Origin: Saccharolobus caldissimus
Lineage (GTDB): Archaea; Thermoproteota; Thermoprotei_A; Sulfolobales; Sulfolobaceae
Assembly (NCBI RefSeq): GCF_020886315.1
Contig: NZ_AP025226.1
Location: forward strand, 956,001-1,020,000
DNA: 64,000 bases
Reading direction: 5' to 3'
The position numbers and the translations under genes were made by a program. Under the pieces are notes generated by a model. It did no database searches. It was not told the DNA's origin and saw only the letters and a list, made by a program, of their open reading frames with translations. Shown piece by piece: positions 53,459-62,912 of the stretch; the first letter of the stretch is position 1, and every line of letters starts with the position of its first letter.

Positions 53459-54682
53459 TTGGATCTAGCTATCAAAAACGGTAAAGTTTTTAACGGCATA
53501 GAGGTCTTAGGGAAGACTAATATTTATGTAGAGAATGGAAAAATAGCTAAAATAACTAATGAAAATCTTAATGCTAATGTGGAAATTGATGCTAAAGATA
53601 TGTTCGTAATGCCGGGATTAATAGATGCACATATTCACCTATCTGGAATTAAAGGAGGTAGTTTATTAAAAATAATGTTTGAAAAACCAGAATATAGAGT
53701 GCTTAAAGCCTCTAAATGGCTAGAGAAGTTACTCATATCTGGATTCACAACTGTAAGGGATTGTGGCGAGATTGTTTCGTTAGCATTAAAGAGAGCTGTA
53801 AATGAGGGGATAATAAAAGGACCTAAGATAATAGCTGCTGGAAAACCTATTACCCAAACGTTTGGGCATGGAGAATTAAGTCACGATGTTCCCTTAGAAT
53901 TTTCTATGTCCCTTAGCTTTTCAGAATTCTGTGATGGAGTCGAATCTTGTATTCACGCAGCTAGAAAAGTCCTAAGAGATGGATCTGACTTCATAAAAAT
54001 TTTCGCTACGGGTGGAGTTCTTTCACAGAGAGATAAGCCAGAAAACCCACAATTATCTTTTGAAGAAATAAGGGCTACAGTTAACGAAGCCGAAAAAGTT
54101 AACACTTACGTAGCTGCTCATGCTCATGGAGATAAAGGTGCTAGGATCGCTATAGAGGCCGGAATAAAAACGTTAGAACACGGAACGTTATTAAGGGATG
54201 AAACTCTAAAACTTATGGTACAGAAAAACGTTACGTTAACTCCAACACTCACTATACAAGAGTTAATATATAAATACGGGAAACAAATAGGTGTAGATGA
54301 ATGGGGTCTTCAAAAAATCAATACAGTTAGAGAGAGTATTTCTAATGTAGTTAAAAAAGCTAAAGAGTACGGTGTTACTATAATAGCGGGAACAGATTTA
54401 GGCTTTGAAACGGGATTAGAGGATATAGATATTGGAAAGAATTGGATGGAAGCTATTCTATTAGTAGAAAGGGGAGGATTAACTCCATTAGAGGCTTTAA
54501 GAGCATCCACGTACAACGCTTCACTTGCAATAGGCTCCAACTCTGGGCTAATAGATACGGGAAAAGATGCAGATATCATTATAATAAATGGAGACCCCTC
54601 TGAGAACATAAAGGATATAGCTAAGACTATTAGTGTAATAAAGGATGGTAAAATTGTAGTTGAGAATAAGAAGTTATTATAA
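53459..54682 (+). CDS. Metal-dependent amidohydrolase (imidazolonepropionase/prolidase-like)
   Basis: 407 residues starting at TTG, 2 bases after the transporter stop. Features of the amidohydrolase superfamily are the composite beta domain (IKNGKVFNGIEVLGKTNIYV), the metal pair DAHIHLSG, the lysine strand SDFIKIFATGGVLS, the histidines YVAAHAHGDKGARIAIEAG and KTLEHGTLL, and the catalytic Asp in IIAGTDLGFETG. It may cleave a dipeptide or an acylated amino acid. It shares an operon with the transporter, which could once have imported its substrate; the enzyme seems intact. Confidence 0.8.
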   Translation: MDLAIKNGKVFNGIEVLGKTNIYVENGKIAKITNENLNANVEIDAKDMFVMPGLIDAHIHLSGIKGGSLLKIMFEKPEYRVLKASKWLEKLLISGFTTVRDCGEIVSLALKRAVNEGIIKGPKIIAAGKPITQTFGHGELSHDVPLEFSMSLSFSEFCDGVESCIHAARKVLRDGSDFIKIFATGGVLSQRDKPENPQLSFEEIRATVNEAEKVNTYVAAHAHGDKGARIAIEAGIKTLEHGTLLRDETLKLMVQKNVTLTPTLTIQELIYKYGKQIGVDEWGLQKINTVRESISNVVKKAKEYGVTIIAGTDLGFETGLEDIDIGKNWMEAILLVERGGLTPLEALRASTYNASLAIGSNSGLIDTGKDADIIIINGDPSENIKDIAKTISVIKDGKIVVENKKLL

Positions 54683-54756
54683 GTATCTTTTTGATCTATA
54701 TTTTTATGAGTAAAAATATTTAAACTTAAACGTTAATTAGGATTAGGTTAACCCTA

Positions 54757-55059
54757 ATGTTTAGTTTTGATAGGTTATGTGAAGCTTCACAGATGAGAAT
54801 TCTAATTATTGCTAAAAATAACAGCGATTATGCAAGGATGATAGGCTACTATGTTGGTCTATCGTTTCCTAAGTTAAAAAGTGAAATTAAGAATAAGGTT
54901 TTAGAAGTCGTTATAGCTAATCCAGTATTTGCTATAGAGTTCGGAAAGGGAATTAAAAACGTATTAGAAAATCTAGATGAAGAATCGAGAGAGAAATTAA
55001 TGAGTCTAGCAAAGATAAATCAGTATTTATATAAGGGGTTAACAAGTAGTAGTATCTAA
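54757..55059 (+). CDS. Uncharacterised small protein, 100 residues
   Basis: A helical, soluble protein: MFSFDRLCEASQMRILIIAK, NNSDYARMIGYYVGLSFPKL, LDEESREKLMSLAKINQYLY. The TATA region taaacttaaacg lies upstream. No family is recognised; the pattern suggests a small helical bundle. It converges on the truncated SRPBCC paralogue. Confidence 0.5.
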   Translation: MFSFDRLCEASQMRILIIAKNNSDYARMIGYYVGLSFPKLKSEIKNKVLEVVIANPVFAIEFGKGIKNVLENLDEESREKLMSLAKINQYLYKGLTSSSI

Positions 55060-55091
55060 ACTAGGAGTTTTCCCTATTGGCTAAAAAGAGA

Positions 55092-55721
55092 TCATGAATA
55101 ATTTTGCATTTTAACCTTTTGAGCTAAGCTATGCATCACTTCATCTATATTTACGGAATACAATTTTACATTTATCTTATCTGGAATAGAAACTAATTCT
55201 AATAATACATTTTCATCTTCCAATACTTTTCCTTTATATAAAATTTTTGTAAAGGTAAACTTGCCATTTTTAATAATTATATCCCCATTTATATTATCAC
55301 TAGATATCGAAAGTAGTCCGTATTCAATATTTTTAATTAAATTAGTTAATTCAGGCAAGATCGCTGCAAAATTGGAATTGTTTTCATAAACTAAGTTAGG
55401 AACTATTTCATTAGTTTCGACACTTTCCTTGAAATAGTATTTAAAATAGGGAACTATATGATCCTTTACTATATGTTCAGCTAGGGCAAAGGGACTTCTA
55501 CCCAATAACCTATCTAACCCGCTAACTCTATAATCTGCAGTAACACTTATACCTATTCGTGTCTCATTATCTTCTGATTTTAGCCTGAATTCCATTTTCC
55601 ATTTAAATTTTCCCTCATCATCCTCACCTTCATATAGTATACCACTAGGAAGTATCTTAGGTCCTTCCATAATTCCAAGCATTGTGTGTATCTTAGTATT
55701 TGGAGTGCCGAAAACGTAAAG
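55092..55721 (-). pseudogene. Truncated paralogue of the SRPBCC-like protein
   Basis: The frame aligns with the protein at 14806-15615 from FGTPNTKIHTMLGIMEGP (cf. FGDPDSKVSYYGGIMEGP) to its end, including FALAEHIVKDHIVPYFKYYF. About 65-75 N-terminal residues (including the first helix) are missing; the frame upstream of LYVFG soon hits a stop (TGA) beyond 55760. The longest ATG-initiated frame starts at 55682. The break is at about 55721, where the neighbour's leader begins. The gene is probably not functional, or codes for a short version. Confidence 0.6.
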
Positions 55722-55736
55722 GAAAAGGAGCTTAGT

Positions 55737-56177
55737 ATGAAAAAATCACTGGATTTTTTAATTTTCCTAACAGATTTAGTAAGCGATAGTACTGTTACAG
55801 AACTGCTACAAGAGATAATGATATATATCACGAGTGTAAAGGGAAGGGATTGGGAGCAAATATATGAGGCTACAATGAAAAGAATAAAGCCGATACAAGA
55901 TCAGTTAAATAAGCTATTAACACAAAGTAATGAATTAATTAGTTTACAAAAAGTCTCAAAGAATATAATCCTGTATAGTAAATTAATCGAAATCTTATTA
56001 TTTACGTTAGTAATAACAATAGCTTTATTAATACCAGCCTCTATGATAAACTGGCTTTCTAAATTATATTTATACGCTGTTGTAGTAGCTATTATAGAAG
56101 TAGCATTTATATTTATATTTATTATATTATTGGTGGAAAATTACAGAAAACTAAATATTAATATACTTAAAAAATGA
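55737..56177 (+). CDS. Uncharacterised membrane protein, 146 residues
   Basis: From ATG 55737, with GGAG 6 bases upstream. The N-terminal ~85 residues are helical (SLDFLIFLTDLVSDSTVTEL, then IYEATMKRIKPIQDQLNKLL), followed by two transmembrane helices (IEILLFTLVITIALLIPASM and LYLYAVVVAIIEVAFIFIFI). An upstream GTG at 55686 is in frame but lies within the antisense homology of the truncated gene, so I use the ATG. No family is recognised. Confidence 0.55.
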   Translation: MKKSLDFLIFLTDLVSDSTVTELLQEIMIYITSVKGRDWEQIYEATMKRIKPIQDQLNKLLTQSNELISLQKVSKNIILYSKLIEILLFTLVITIALLIPASMINWLSKLYLYAVVVAIIEVAFIFIFIILLVENYRKLNINILKK

Positions 56178-56282
56178 ATAGTTAAATAAAAATTCCATAA
56201 ATTTTGTTTTAAATAATATAATTATTAGAAATATTCAACTAAGAAGATAAAATAATACCAAGATGCATAAGGGAAAAAGTCA

Positions 56283-56540
56283 AATAAACCTTTAGGTTTT
56301 TTCTTCCCTTTCTTTCCTTTCTCTTTCAAATTCCATTATCCACCATATGCTGTGCTTTTGTTAACTTGTAATATTTTGCATTTCTTCATTCCTTACTAAG
56401 TATTGCCTTTGTCTCGTTTAAGCCCTTTACTTCTTATTATTAACTTCCTTATCCTCCTTATTAATGCTCTAGTCAAATTTAGCCTAAGAGCTCCCCATTT
56501 ATAGTTTACACTAGATTTACTCGTTTTAATCCCTGTCATA
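56283..56540 (-). mobile_element. Degenerate IS630-type fragment
   Basis: The minus-strand tail matches the helix-turn-helix and right-end region of the IS630 element, for example gtattgcctttgtctcgttt against gtattgccctagtctcgttt at 48537-48557, and ctagatttactc against ctagatttgactc. Coding is lost. The 56178-56622 stretch has no other gene. It is another copy of the same IS family, much older. Confidence 0.5.
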
Positions 56541-56622
56541 GCTATATATTTTAATTTGGTGTTATTGATATTTAATTGAAAGATAGAAAAATTTTTATAT
56601 AAATATATTAAAAATTCTAAAA

Positions 56623-57558
56623 GTGCTAACATTGCTAACTGTCATTGTTACTCGTAATCCTAACATTGACGAATTAGCTCAAACGATATCATATATCAAA
56701 TCGGTATTAAAATCTAAAATTTTAATAGTAGATAATAACTCTACAACTAGTCTTAATGAAATTATATCTCTATCTGACTATATTATCATAAATGGATGTA
56801 ATATGGGTTTAGCTAAGGCATATAATATTGCTTTAAAATTTTCGAATTATTTGGGCGAGGATTGGCTGCTACTGCTAGATCAAGACTCTAAAATTTTAGA
56901 GGAGTTTGATATAAGGGAAATTATAGAGGAAGTTAGCAAGTTACCTCAAAAAGATAAGGTGGCTATAATATCTTTAAATAAGATCTTCGCTTATACGACA
57001 AAGGAAAATATTGGAATTTTCATTAAATGCAAAAGTGTAGTAAATAGTGGAAGTATCTTAAATGTGAAAATTTGTTCTAATTTTAAATATAATGAGGATT
57101 TATTTATAGATAGAATAGATAACGAATATTGTTATAGATTAAGAAAACATGGTTATTTAATTCTAGCCTATCCTAGACAACTTATCTGTCATAAAATAGG
57201 TGATAAAATCTCACCCTATAAAAAGAAACTATCTAAATTAATTCTGTTTCTATTGAAAACGCTAAGTTTAATGCACGGATTTAGTGAATTTAAAAAAGTC
57301 ATAAAATATAAGGATTATTATATAGTATATAATAATTATTACAGATATTATACAATTATTAGAAACACAATATATCTTAGTATAAGATCTATGATAGATA
57401 AAAACTTTCTAAAGACTCTACCTTCATGGTTATTAGCATTGTATGAGGAAACCTCTTTAATAGTCATGCTTAAACTATTTACGTTAGCGCTATTTCATGG
57501 GCTAATAGGCGATTTAAAAAGAGATAATGAAAGAATTTTTAGATATTTTCAGAATTAA
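56623..57558 (+). CDS. Glycosyltransferase family 2
   Basis: 311 residues. The GT-A N-terminus is TVIVTRNPNIDELAQTISYI, the nucleotide-sugar motif is LLLLDQDSKILEEFD (DQD instead of the commonest DxD) and the second part has DNEYCYRLRKHGYLILAYPR, typical of rhamnosyl-type GT2. TATA (tttttatataa) is ~26 bases before the GTG at 56623. The C-terminus is hydrophobic (LPSWLLALYEETSLIVMLKL) and may associate with the membrane. It probably uses the dTDP-sugar made by the operon behind it, by inference. Confidence 0.8.
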   Translation: MLTLLTVIVTRNPNIDELAQTISYIKSVLKSKILIVDNNSTTSLNEIISLSDYIIINGCNMGLAKAYNIALKFSNYLGEDWLLLLDQDSKILEEFDIREIIEEVSKLPQKDKVAIISLNKIFAYTTKENIGIFIKCKSVVNSGSILNVKICSNFKYNEDLFIDRIDNEYCYRLRKHGYLILAYPRQLICHKIGDKISPYKKKLSKLILFLLKTLSLMHGFSEFKKVIKYKDYYIVYNNYYRYYTIIRNTIYLSIRSMIDKNFLKTLPSWLLALYEETSLIVMLKLFTLALFHGLIGDLKRDNERIFRYFQN

Positions 57559-57691
57559 ACTGTATAATATATTATTCTAATATCAAATTAATTATAATTT
57601 CTATTAACCATTAATATCATTAATTATAAAAATATTTAATATATGTTATTTTACTGATATGTCTATAAGCATTTTCATTAGTCAAAATGCT

Positions 57692-57700
57692 TTTATATAT
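57692..57700 (+). promoter_or_regulatory. Promoter of the dTDP-rhamnose operon
   Basis: The TATA sequence tttatatat is centred ~25 bases before the ATG at 57721. The fit to a leaderless start is good. There are 162 bases between the end of the upstream glycosyltransferase and this operon. Confidence 0.55.
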
Positions 57701-57720
57701 CCTCTACAATATTATTTCTA

Positions 57721-58548
57721 ATGCGAGTGATGATTATAGGTGCCTCAGGGCAGTTAGGATATGAACTATCTAAAGTCCTTCAAACTCATGATCCAATTAA
57801 AACTTATGTCTCTCAAGAAATAGCTGGGGGGATAAAATTAGATCTAACAGACTATCATTCTGTAGAAGACTTTATTATAAAGAAAAAGCCCGATGTTGTA
57901 ATTAACGCCGCTGCTTTTACTGATGTTGATGGTTGTGAGGTTAATAAAGAAAAGGCCTTTAAGATTAACGCCGAGGCTGTTAAGCATTTGGTTAGAGCTT
58001 CTAGGGTTATTGAGGCTTATTTAGTTCATGTGAGTACGGATTATGTCTTTGATGGAATCAAAGGACTTTATAGAGAAGATGATATTCCAAATCCAATAAA
58101 CTATTACGGTTTAACCAAACTATTAGGTGAGGCTTACGTTCTATCTTATGATGATTCGCTAATAGTTAGAACTTCTGGAGTATTTAGGGATAAGGGATTT
58201 CCAATATACGCTTATAAAACCTTAAAGGAGGGTAAAGAAGTTTTAGCGTTTAAGGGTTATTATTCTCCAATTTCTGCAAAGAAGTTAGCTGAGGCAATTA
58301 ACGAGCTTATAACTTATAGGAAATCTGGAATTATACATGTTGCTGGAGAAAGAATATCTAGATATGAATTAGCCTTAAAAATAAAGGAACTTTACAACTT
58401 ATCTGGGAAAGTTATTGAAGTAGATAACATAAAAGGTTGGATTGCTAGAAGACCATTTGATTCCTCTTTAGATATTTCAAAAGCTAAGAAAATATTATCT
58501 ATTGATTTTTATTCTATTGATGATAATTTGAGGTTTATGGTGATTTAA
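57721..58548 (+). CDS. rfbD: dTDP-4-dehydrorhamnose reductase
   Basis: 275 residues of the extended SDR family. Rossmann motif MIIGASGQLGYELSKVL, active-site region HVSTDYVFDGIKGLYREDD, and the YxxxK pair in INYYGLTKLLGEAYVLSYDD. It reduces dTDP-4-dehydrorhamnose with NAD(P)H, the last step of dTDP-L-rhamnose synthesis. It is followed by rfbA with 1 base between. Confidence 0.9.
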   Translation: MRVMIIGASGQLGYELSKVLQTHDPIKTYVSQEIAGGIKLDLTDYHSVEDFIIKKKPDVVINAAAFTDVDGCEVNKEKAFKINAEAVKHLVRASRVIEAYLVHVSTDYVFDGIKGLYREDDIPNPINYYGLTKLLGEAYVLSYDDSLIVRTSGVFRDKGFPIYAYKTLKEGKEVLAFKGYYSPISAKKLAEAINELITYRKSGIIHVAGERISRYELALKIKELYNLSGKVIEVDNIKGWIARRPFDSSLDISKAKKILSIDFYSIDDNLRFMVI

Positions 58549-58549
58549 A

Positions 58550-59584
58550 TTGGAGGCCGTGATTCTTCATGGAGGGCAAGGGACTAGGTTAAGACCCTTA
58601 ACACATACTGGGCCTAAGCAGTTAATTAGAGTTGCTGGTAAGCCAGTCTCCCAGTGGGTTTTAGAACAAATTAGAGATGCAGGTATTAGGGATGTAATTA
58701 TAATACTGGGTGATAATAATCCTTCTAGGGTTGTCGAGTATTATGGTGACGGGAGTCGTTTTGGTATTAAGATTACTTATGTCTATCAAGGTAAGGCTAG
58801 AGGTTTAGCTGATGCCGTTTATAGGGTTAAGGATTTGGTTTCTGATAAGTTTATCGTTTATCTGGGGGATAACATTGTACCTTATGACCTGAGTAAGTTT
58901 TCTAAGTTTAATAGTTCAGCATCAATCTTACTGGCTAAAGTAGATAATCCAAATCGTTTTGGAGTTGCAGTTATAAGGGGAAATAAGGTTGTTAAATTAA
59001 TTGAGAAGCCTAAAGAGTTCATATCTGATTTAGCTTTAGTGGGAGTTTATGGCTTTACTAAGGAAATTTTCGAGGTAATTGAGAGCTTAAGGCCAAGTTG
59101 GAGAGGTGAACTTGAGATAACGGATGCGATTCAAGGATTAATTGATAGAGGTAAGGAGGTAGAGTTCCAAATAGTTGACGGCTGGTGGAAGGATACTGGA
59201 ACGCCCAAGGATATTCTTGAGGCAAATTCTTTCCTATTAGACAGATATGCAATTAGAAGTATAAATGGAGAAATCAAAGATTCTTCAATAGACGGAAGGG
59301 TTATGATAGAGGCTGATTCTGTTATAGAAAACTCAATAATAAGAGGACCAGTATATATAGGATACGGCAGCAAAGTTAAGAACTCCTATATAGGTCCATT
59401 TACCTCTATAGGGCATAATTGTACAGTAGAAAATAGTGAGATAGAATATAGCGTAATTTTAGATAATGTAAGATTACGAGGAGTATCAATAATGGATTCA
59501 TTAATAGGCAATAATTCTATTGTAGAAAAAGGAGGGAAATGGCAGAAATTAATTATAGGCGAAAATTCCTCTGTAATATTATAG
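58550..59584 (+). CDS. rfbA: Glucose-1-phosphate thymidylyltransferase
   Basis: 344 residues starting at TTG. The nucleotidyltransferase motif is HGGQGTRLRPLTHTGPKQLI, the metal site YLGDNIVPYDLSKFSKF, and the catalytic site WWKDTGTPKDILEANSFL. The C-terminal ~90 residues add a left-handed beta-helix-like repeat region (SIDGRVMIEADSVIENSIIR, GPFTSIGHNCTVENSEIEYS), the longer archaeal form. It makes dTDP-glucose. It is in one operon with rfbD and rfbB. Confidence 0.92.
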   Translation: MEAVILHGGQGTRLRPLTHTGPKQLIRVAGKPVSQWVLEQIRDAGIRDVIIILGDNNPSRVVEYYGDGSRFGIKITYVYQGKARGLADAVYRVKDLVSDKFIVYLGDNIVPYDLSKFSKFNSSASILLAKVDNPNRFGVAVIRGNKVVKLIEKPKEFISDLALVGVYGFTKEIFEVIESLRPSWRGELEITDAIQGLIDRGKEVEFQIVDGWWKDTGTPKDILEANSFLLDRYAIRSINGEIKDSSIDGRVMIEADSVIENSIIRGPVYIGYGSKVKNSYIGPFTSIGHNCTVENSEIEYSVILDNVRLRGVSIMDSLIGNNSIVEKGGKWQKLIIGENSSVIL

Positions 59585-59596
59585 GGTGTGTGTATT

Positions 59597-60550
59597 ATGC
59601 GTTTTATGATCCTAGGCGGAGCTGGCTTTATTGGTTCTGCTTTTGTAAGATTTTTAAATTCTCTTGGCTTTAGGCCTTTGGTTTTTGATTTGTTCACCTA
59701 TTCTGGTAGGATTGAGAATTTACTAGGTTGTAATTTTGATTTGATTAAGGGTGATGTTAAGGATTTTAACACTCTTCATAGTACTATTTCCAATTTTAAA
59801 CCTGATATTGTTATTAATTTCGCTGCTGAATCTCATGTTGATAGAAGTATTTACTCCCCTCAAGATTTTGTTGGTACTAACGTTTTGGGTGTTATAAATG
59901 TTCTTGAGGCTGCTAGGAGATTTAGTTTCGATTATGTTCACATTAGTACTGATGAGGTGTATGGTGACGATAAATGTGCTGACGAAAATTCTCCGTTAAG
60001 TCCCTCATCTCCCTATAGTGCTTCTAAAGCTGCAGGAGACTTATTCGTTAAAGCTTATGTAAGGACTTATGGGATTAGGGCCGTTATTGTTAGGCCCTCC
60101 AATAATTACGGGCCTAGACAGTTCCCAGAAAAATTCATTCCTAAGGCTATAATTAGGACCCTTCTCGGTATGCATGTTCCAGTTTATGGTGACGGTAAGG
60201 CTGAGAGAGATTGGATATTTGTTGAGGATACTGTAAGGATAATTTATGATATTATTAAGTATGCTGAGTGGAAAGGAGAAGTTTATAATATTCCAGGTGG
60301 GCAGAGATATAGCGTTTTAGATGTTTTGAAAATATTAGGTGAGGTTATGGGTAAGGAGATGAAAGTAAGGTTTGTTTCTGACAGGCCAGGTCACGATAGA
60401 AGATATTGTATGGTTAGTAAGCTGAGGTATAATGTTACTCCTCTTAGAGAAGGATTGAGAAGGACTTACGAATGGTATTTAAGCAATAAGTGGTGGTGGG
60501 AGTCATTAATTGATGACAGATTCTTTAGGGAAGATGAACCTTGGAAATGA
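59597..60550 (+). CDS. rfbB: dTDP-glucose 4,6-dehydratase
   Basis: 317 residues from ATG 59597, with GGGTGTG about 6-10 bases upstream; the in-frame GTG at 59588 is the longer alternative. Extended SDR: FMILGGAGFIGSAFVRFL, active-site ISTDEVYGDDK (Thr-Asp-Glu triad), and YSASKAAGDLFVKAYVRT with the YxxxK. RPSNNYGPRQFPEKFIPKAI is the usual substrate-side segment. It converts dTDP-glucose to dTDP-4-keto-6-deoxyglucose. No rfbC epimerase follows before 60679. Confidence 0.92.
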   Translation: MRFMILGGAGFIGSAFVRFLNSLGFRPLVFDLFTYSGRIENLLGCNFDLIKGDVKDFNTLHSTISNFKPDIVINFAAESHVDRSIYSPQDFVGTNVLGVINVLEAARRFSFDYVHISTDEVYGDDKCADENSPLSPSSPYSASKAAGDLFVKAYVRTYGIRAVIVRPSNNYGPRQFPEKFIPKAIIRTLLGMHVPVYGDGKAERDWIFVEDTVRIIYDIIKYAEWKGEVYNIPGGQRYSVLDVLKILGEVMGKEMKVRFVSDRPGHDRRYCMVSKLRYNVTPLREGLRRTYEWYLSNKWWWESLIDDRFFREDEPWK

Positions 60551-60678
60551 TTTTTATTATTTAATTTCTCTAAGACGAATTTTAATATTATTTTTGGTAA
60601 GTTTCTTATTTTCTAATAATAAAAAGATTTCTTTTTAAAATTTTTAAATAATTTTAATGTGAGATTTCTGGCCCTTCA

Positions 60679-61106
60679 TATTGTCTTTTTCATAATAGCT
60701 GTAACGGGGGGCTAAAAGGGAGTTAAATCTAGTGTTAGTAATGGGAACTGTTGGGCTGAGCGTGATTAGGGTAATAGCTCTCTTTGAACCCAACATCTCC
60801 TTTTCGTTTATCAATATGATATTTTTATTTTTTATTTTATTTGAATAAAGCTATTTTTAATTCTTCTCTGTGATATTTTAATCTTCCATAGAAATTGTGC
60901 CATTTTTAGTAAAATTGATGAAACACCACTGGATGTCTTATCATTAAAAATAAATCATATAGTCTCTCTTAATAAATGCGAAGGGAAAATAACATTTGTC
61001 AATACAAAATATGTCTAGTTACTTCCATTAACTCGCTCATTTTCAACATCTTAAATTAAAGCTAGTTCTTTTTCCCCCTTTGCAACTATTATGAAAGAGA
61101 CTATAA
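60679..61106. mobile_element. MITE-like deletion derivative of the IS630-type element
   Basis: Left end 60679-60709 and right end 61074-61106 are imperfect inverted repeats of each other and match the IS630 terminal repeats (GTCTTTTTCATAATA at the left; TATTATGAAAGAGAC at the right). The inner flank 60711-60770 (gctaaaagggagt, gttgggctgagcgtg) matches the right-end interior of the full element. About 700 bases including the transposase are missing. With TA target sites and short length (~430 bp) it is a classic non-autonomous derivative. Confidence 0.7.
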
Positions 61107-61162
61107 TGATTTTCGCATTATATAATTGATATCATATTTTTCAGAAAATATTATTTTTAAAT

Positions 61163-61840
61163 TTACGAGATATATTTAACATAATAATATCCAACTCTAT
61201 ACGGGAAAATTAAGCTCATCTTAAGAACATTATTGCCGTTAAAAATTCCCTTAACTCTGCTGGGATTATCTATTTCGTTTGAAGAGTAGAATATACCATA
61301 ATCTTTAGGATTAAACCTAAATTTAATGTTAAGGTTAAAATTAAAGATGTCATAGTGTAGGTTATATTTTATAATATTCCACCCATTTAAGGCTTCTATT
61401 TGATGTATATATAATGCTTTCATTGATACAATATTAGATAGGGGTATGTTATAGTCTGAATTACCTCTAGTGTATTTAGAATAACTTATGATAGTTTCTT
61501 TTATCTTTATCTTAGAATAATTAATTATTCTAGCTAAAATGTCTTTAACATCTATTAAAGAAGATCTTCCAGTAGGTAAGATGTGTATTATAGTTTCTGC
61601 ATTAGCTTCATTATTGTGATTAATATCTAAAGATATATTTACGCTATAAACTATATATTTAGGAGGGTTTTCTAGGAGAAGTATTCGATTTCTTTTCCTC
61701 TTTACTACTTCATTCTCTGTTAAGAATTTAAGAAATTTAGACATAGCTTTTATGTTTTTCTCTTTTAACTCATCAATTTCTATATAACCCTTCTGCCTAA
61801 GTTCATCAATAATTAGCGCGTAATCGTAAAGAGCTTTCAT
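61163..61840 (-). CDS. Uncharacterised protein, possible winged-helix N-terminus
   Basis: 225 residues. The first ~50 residues (ALYDYALIIDELRQKGYIEI, KEKNIKAMSKFLKFLTENEV, VKRKRNRILL) look like a helix-turn-helix with a basic wing. The rest is beta-rich (YIVYSVNISLDINHNNEANA, IKYNLHYDIFNFNLNIKFRF). It may be related to the 193-residue protein at 62913, which has a similar order of a basic wing followed by strands. No family is recognised. Confidence 0.5.
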   Translation of the reverse strand: MKALYDYALIIDELRQKGYIEIDELKEKNIKAMSKFLKFLTENEVVKRKRNRILLLENPPKYIVYSVNISLDINHNNEANAETIIHILPTGRSSLIDVKDILARIINYSKIKIKETIISYSKYTRGNSDYNIPLSNIVSMKALYIHQIEALNGWNIIKYNLHYDIFNFNLNIKFRFNPKDYGIFYSSNEIDNPSRVKGIFNGNNVLKMSLIFPYRVGYYYVKYIS

Positions 61841-62912
61841 GGTAATATATGTAATTAACTTAAGCTTAAAAGTACAGTAGTAACTTTTGATTAAGATTAT
61901 TTATATCAAATTGCAAAACGAGATATACTTTTTGTGATGTAACATACATGCTAATATTTTTATTATTATATAATTTATGTTTTTCTTTTTACAGTTTTTA
62001 CCCATGTAAGCTTATTTGTTTCGCACAATTTGAACCAATTTATAGGGGTTTTCCAAATTGAGAAAATTAGCATTTATAATAAAAATTTATAGAATAAGAA
62101 GCTTTCCAGAGACCTTATAATTAAGCTTATGTGCATTAGTACCCTTATAATTATCCGTTTATACTAAGAAAATATTAGGTTATTTTTCTTTAACTATTTT
62201 ATTTAAGTTCTTAGAAAATTATTTTCATATTCTAAATTTTTTATGCTAATATTCTATGAATAAGTAAAGATTCTTTATATACCAATTGCTAATAACGGTT
62301 TAAATCATCGCTGGAAGATGCAACATTTTTATTTTTTATAAGAAATATAAATAATGCGTAGCATGATTCATGTATATGGCAATCTATAGTTCATAAAAAA
62401 GGGAACATTTATTTTAACGCTAAACCTTTAAAAAATTAATTCTATTATTTGATTATATATTTTCTAGTGTACTGGGACGTTATAAATTTAATTAATACAA
62501 TTAATATAATAAAATTACTTTAGCTTAGAATATATTATGTAAGATGCTGTAAATAAACGTAGATTAAGATAAGATGTATGATTAATCTAAATATTTTTGT
62601 TAAATATAAAGAAGGCATGCATCTGATATTAGTATAGATACTTGTTTAGTGTGGTCAAGAGTTATATAGATAAACTTATATAGTAAGAATTTATCTCTAT
62701 AATTTGATATAAAAGTATATTAAAAAGCACGTGGTTTTTCTTAAAAAATAATGCTAAATAATATATATGATATTCCACTAGCTTAAATTTAAATTTTAAC
62801 ATTTAAGTTATATATAACTATTTGATAGTATTATCATGAATTCATAAGTTTCAAACAGTTAATGCTATTTCTAATAAGGAAAATTTTTGACTTTTTAGTA
62901 TATAGATAATAT
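61841..62912. other. 1.07-kb AT-rich gap without a gene
   Basis: I find no open frame of note, no repeat shared with elsewhere in the window, and no tRNA. It is unusually long for this gene-dense genome. It holds the promoters of the two divergent uncharacterised genes that flank it. It could hide a small RNA, a decayed gene or element, or a domain border; I cannot choose. Confidence 0.4.
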
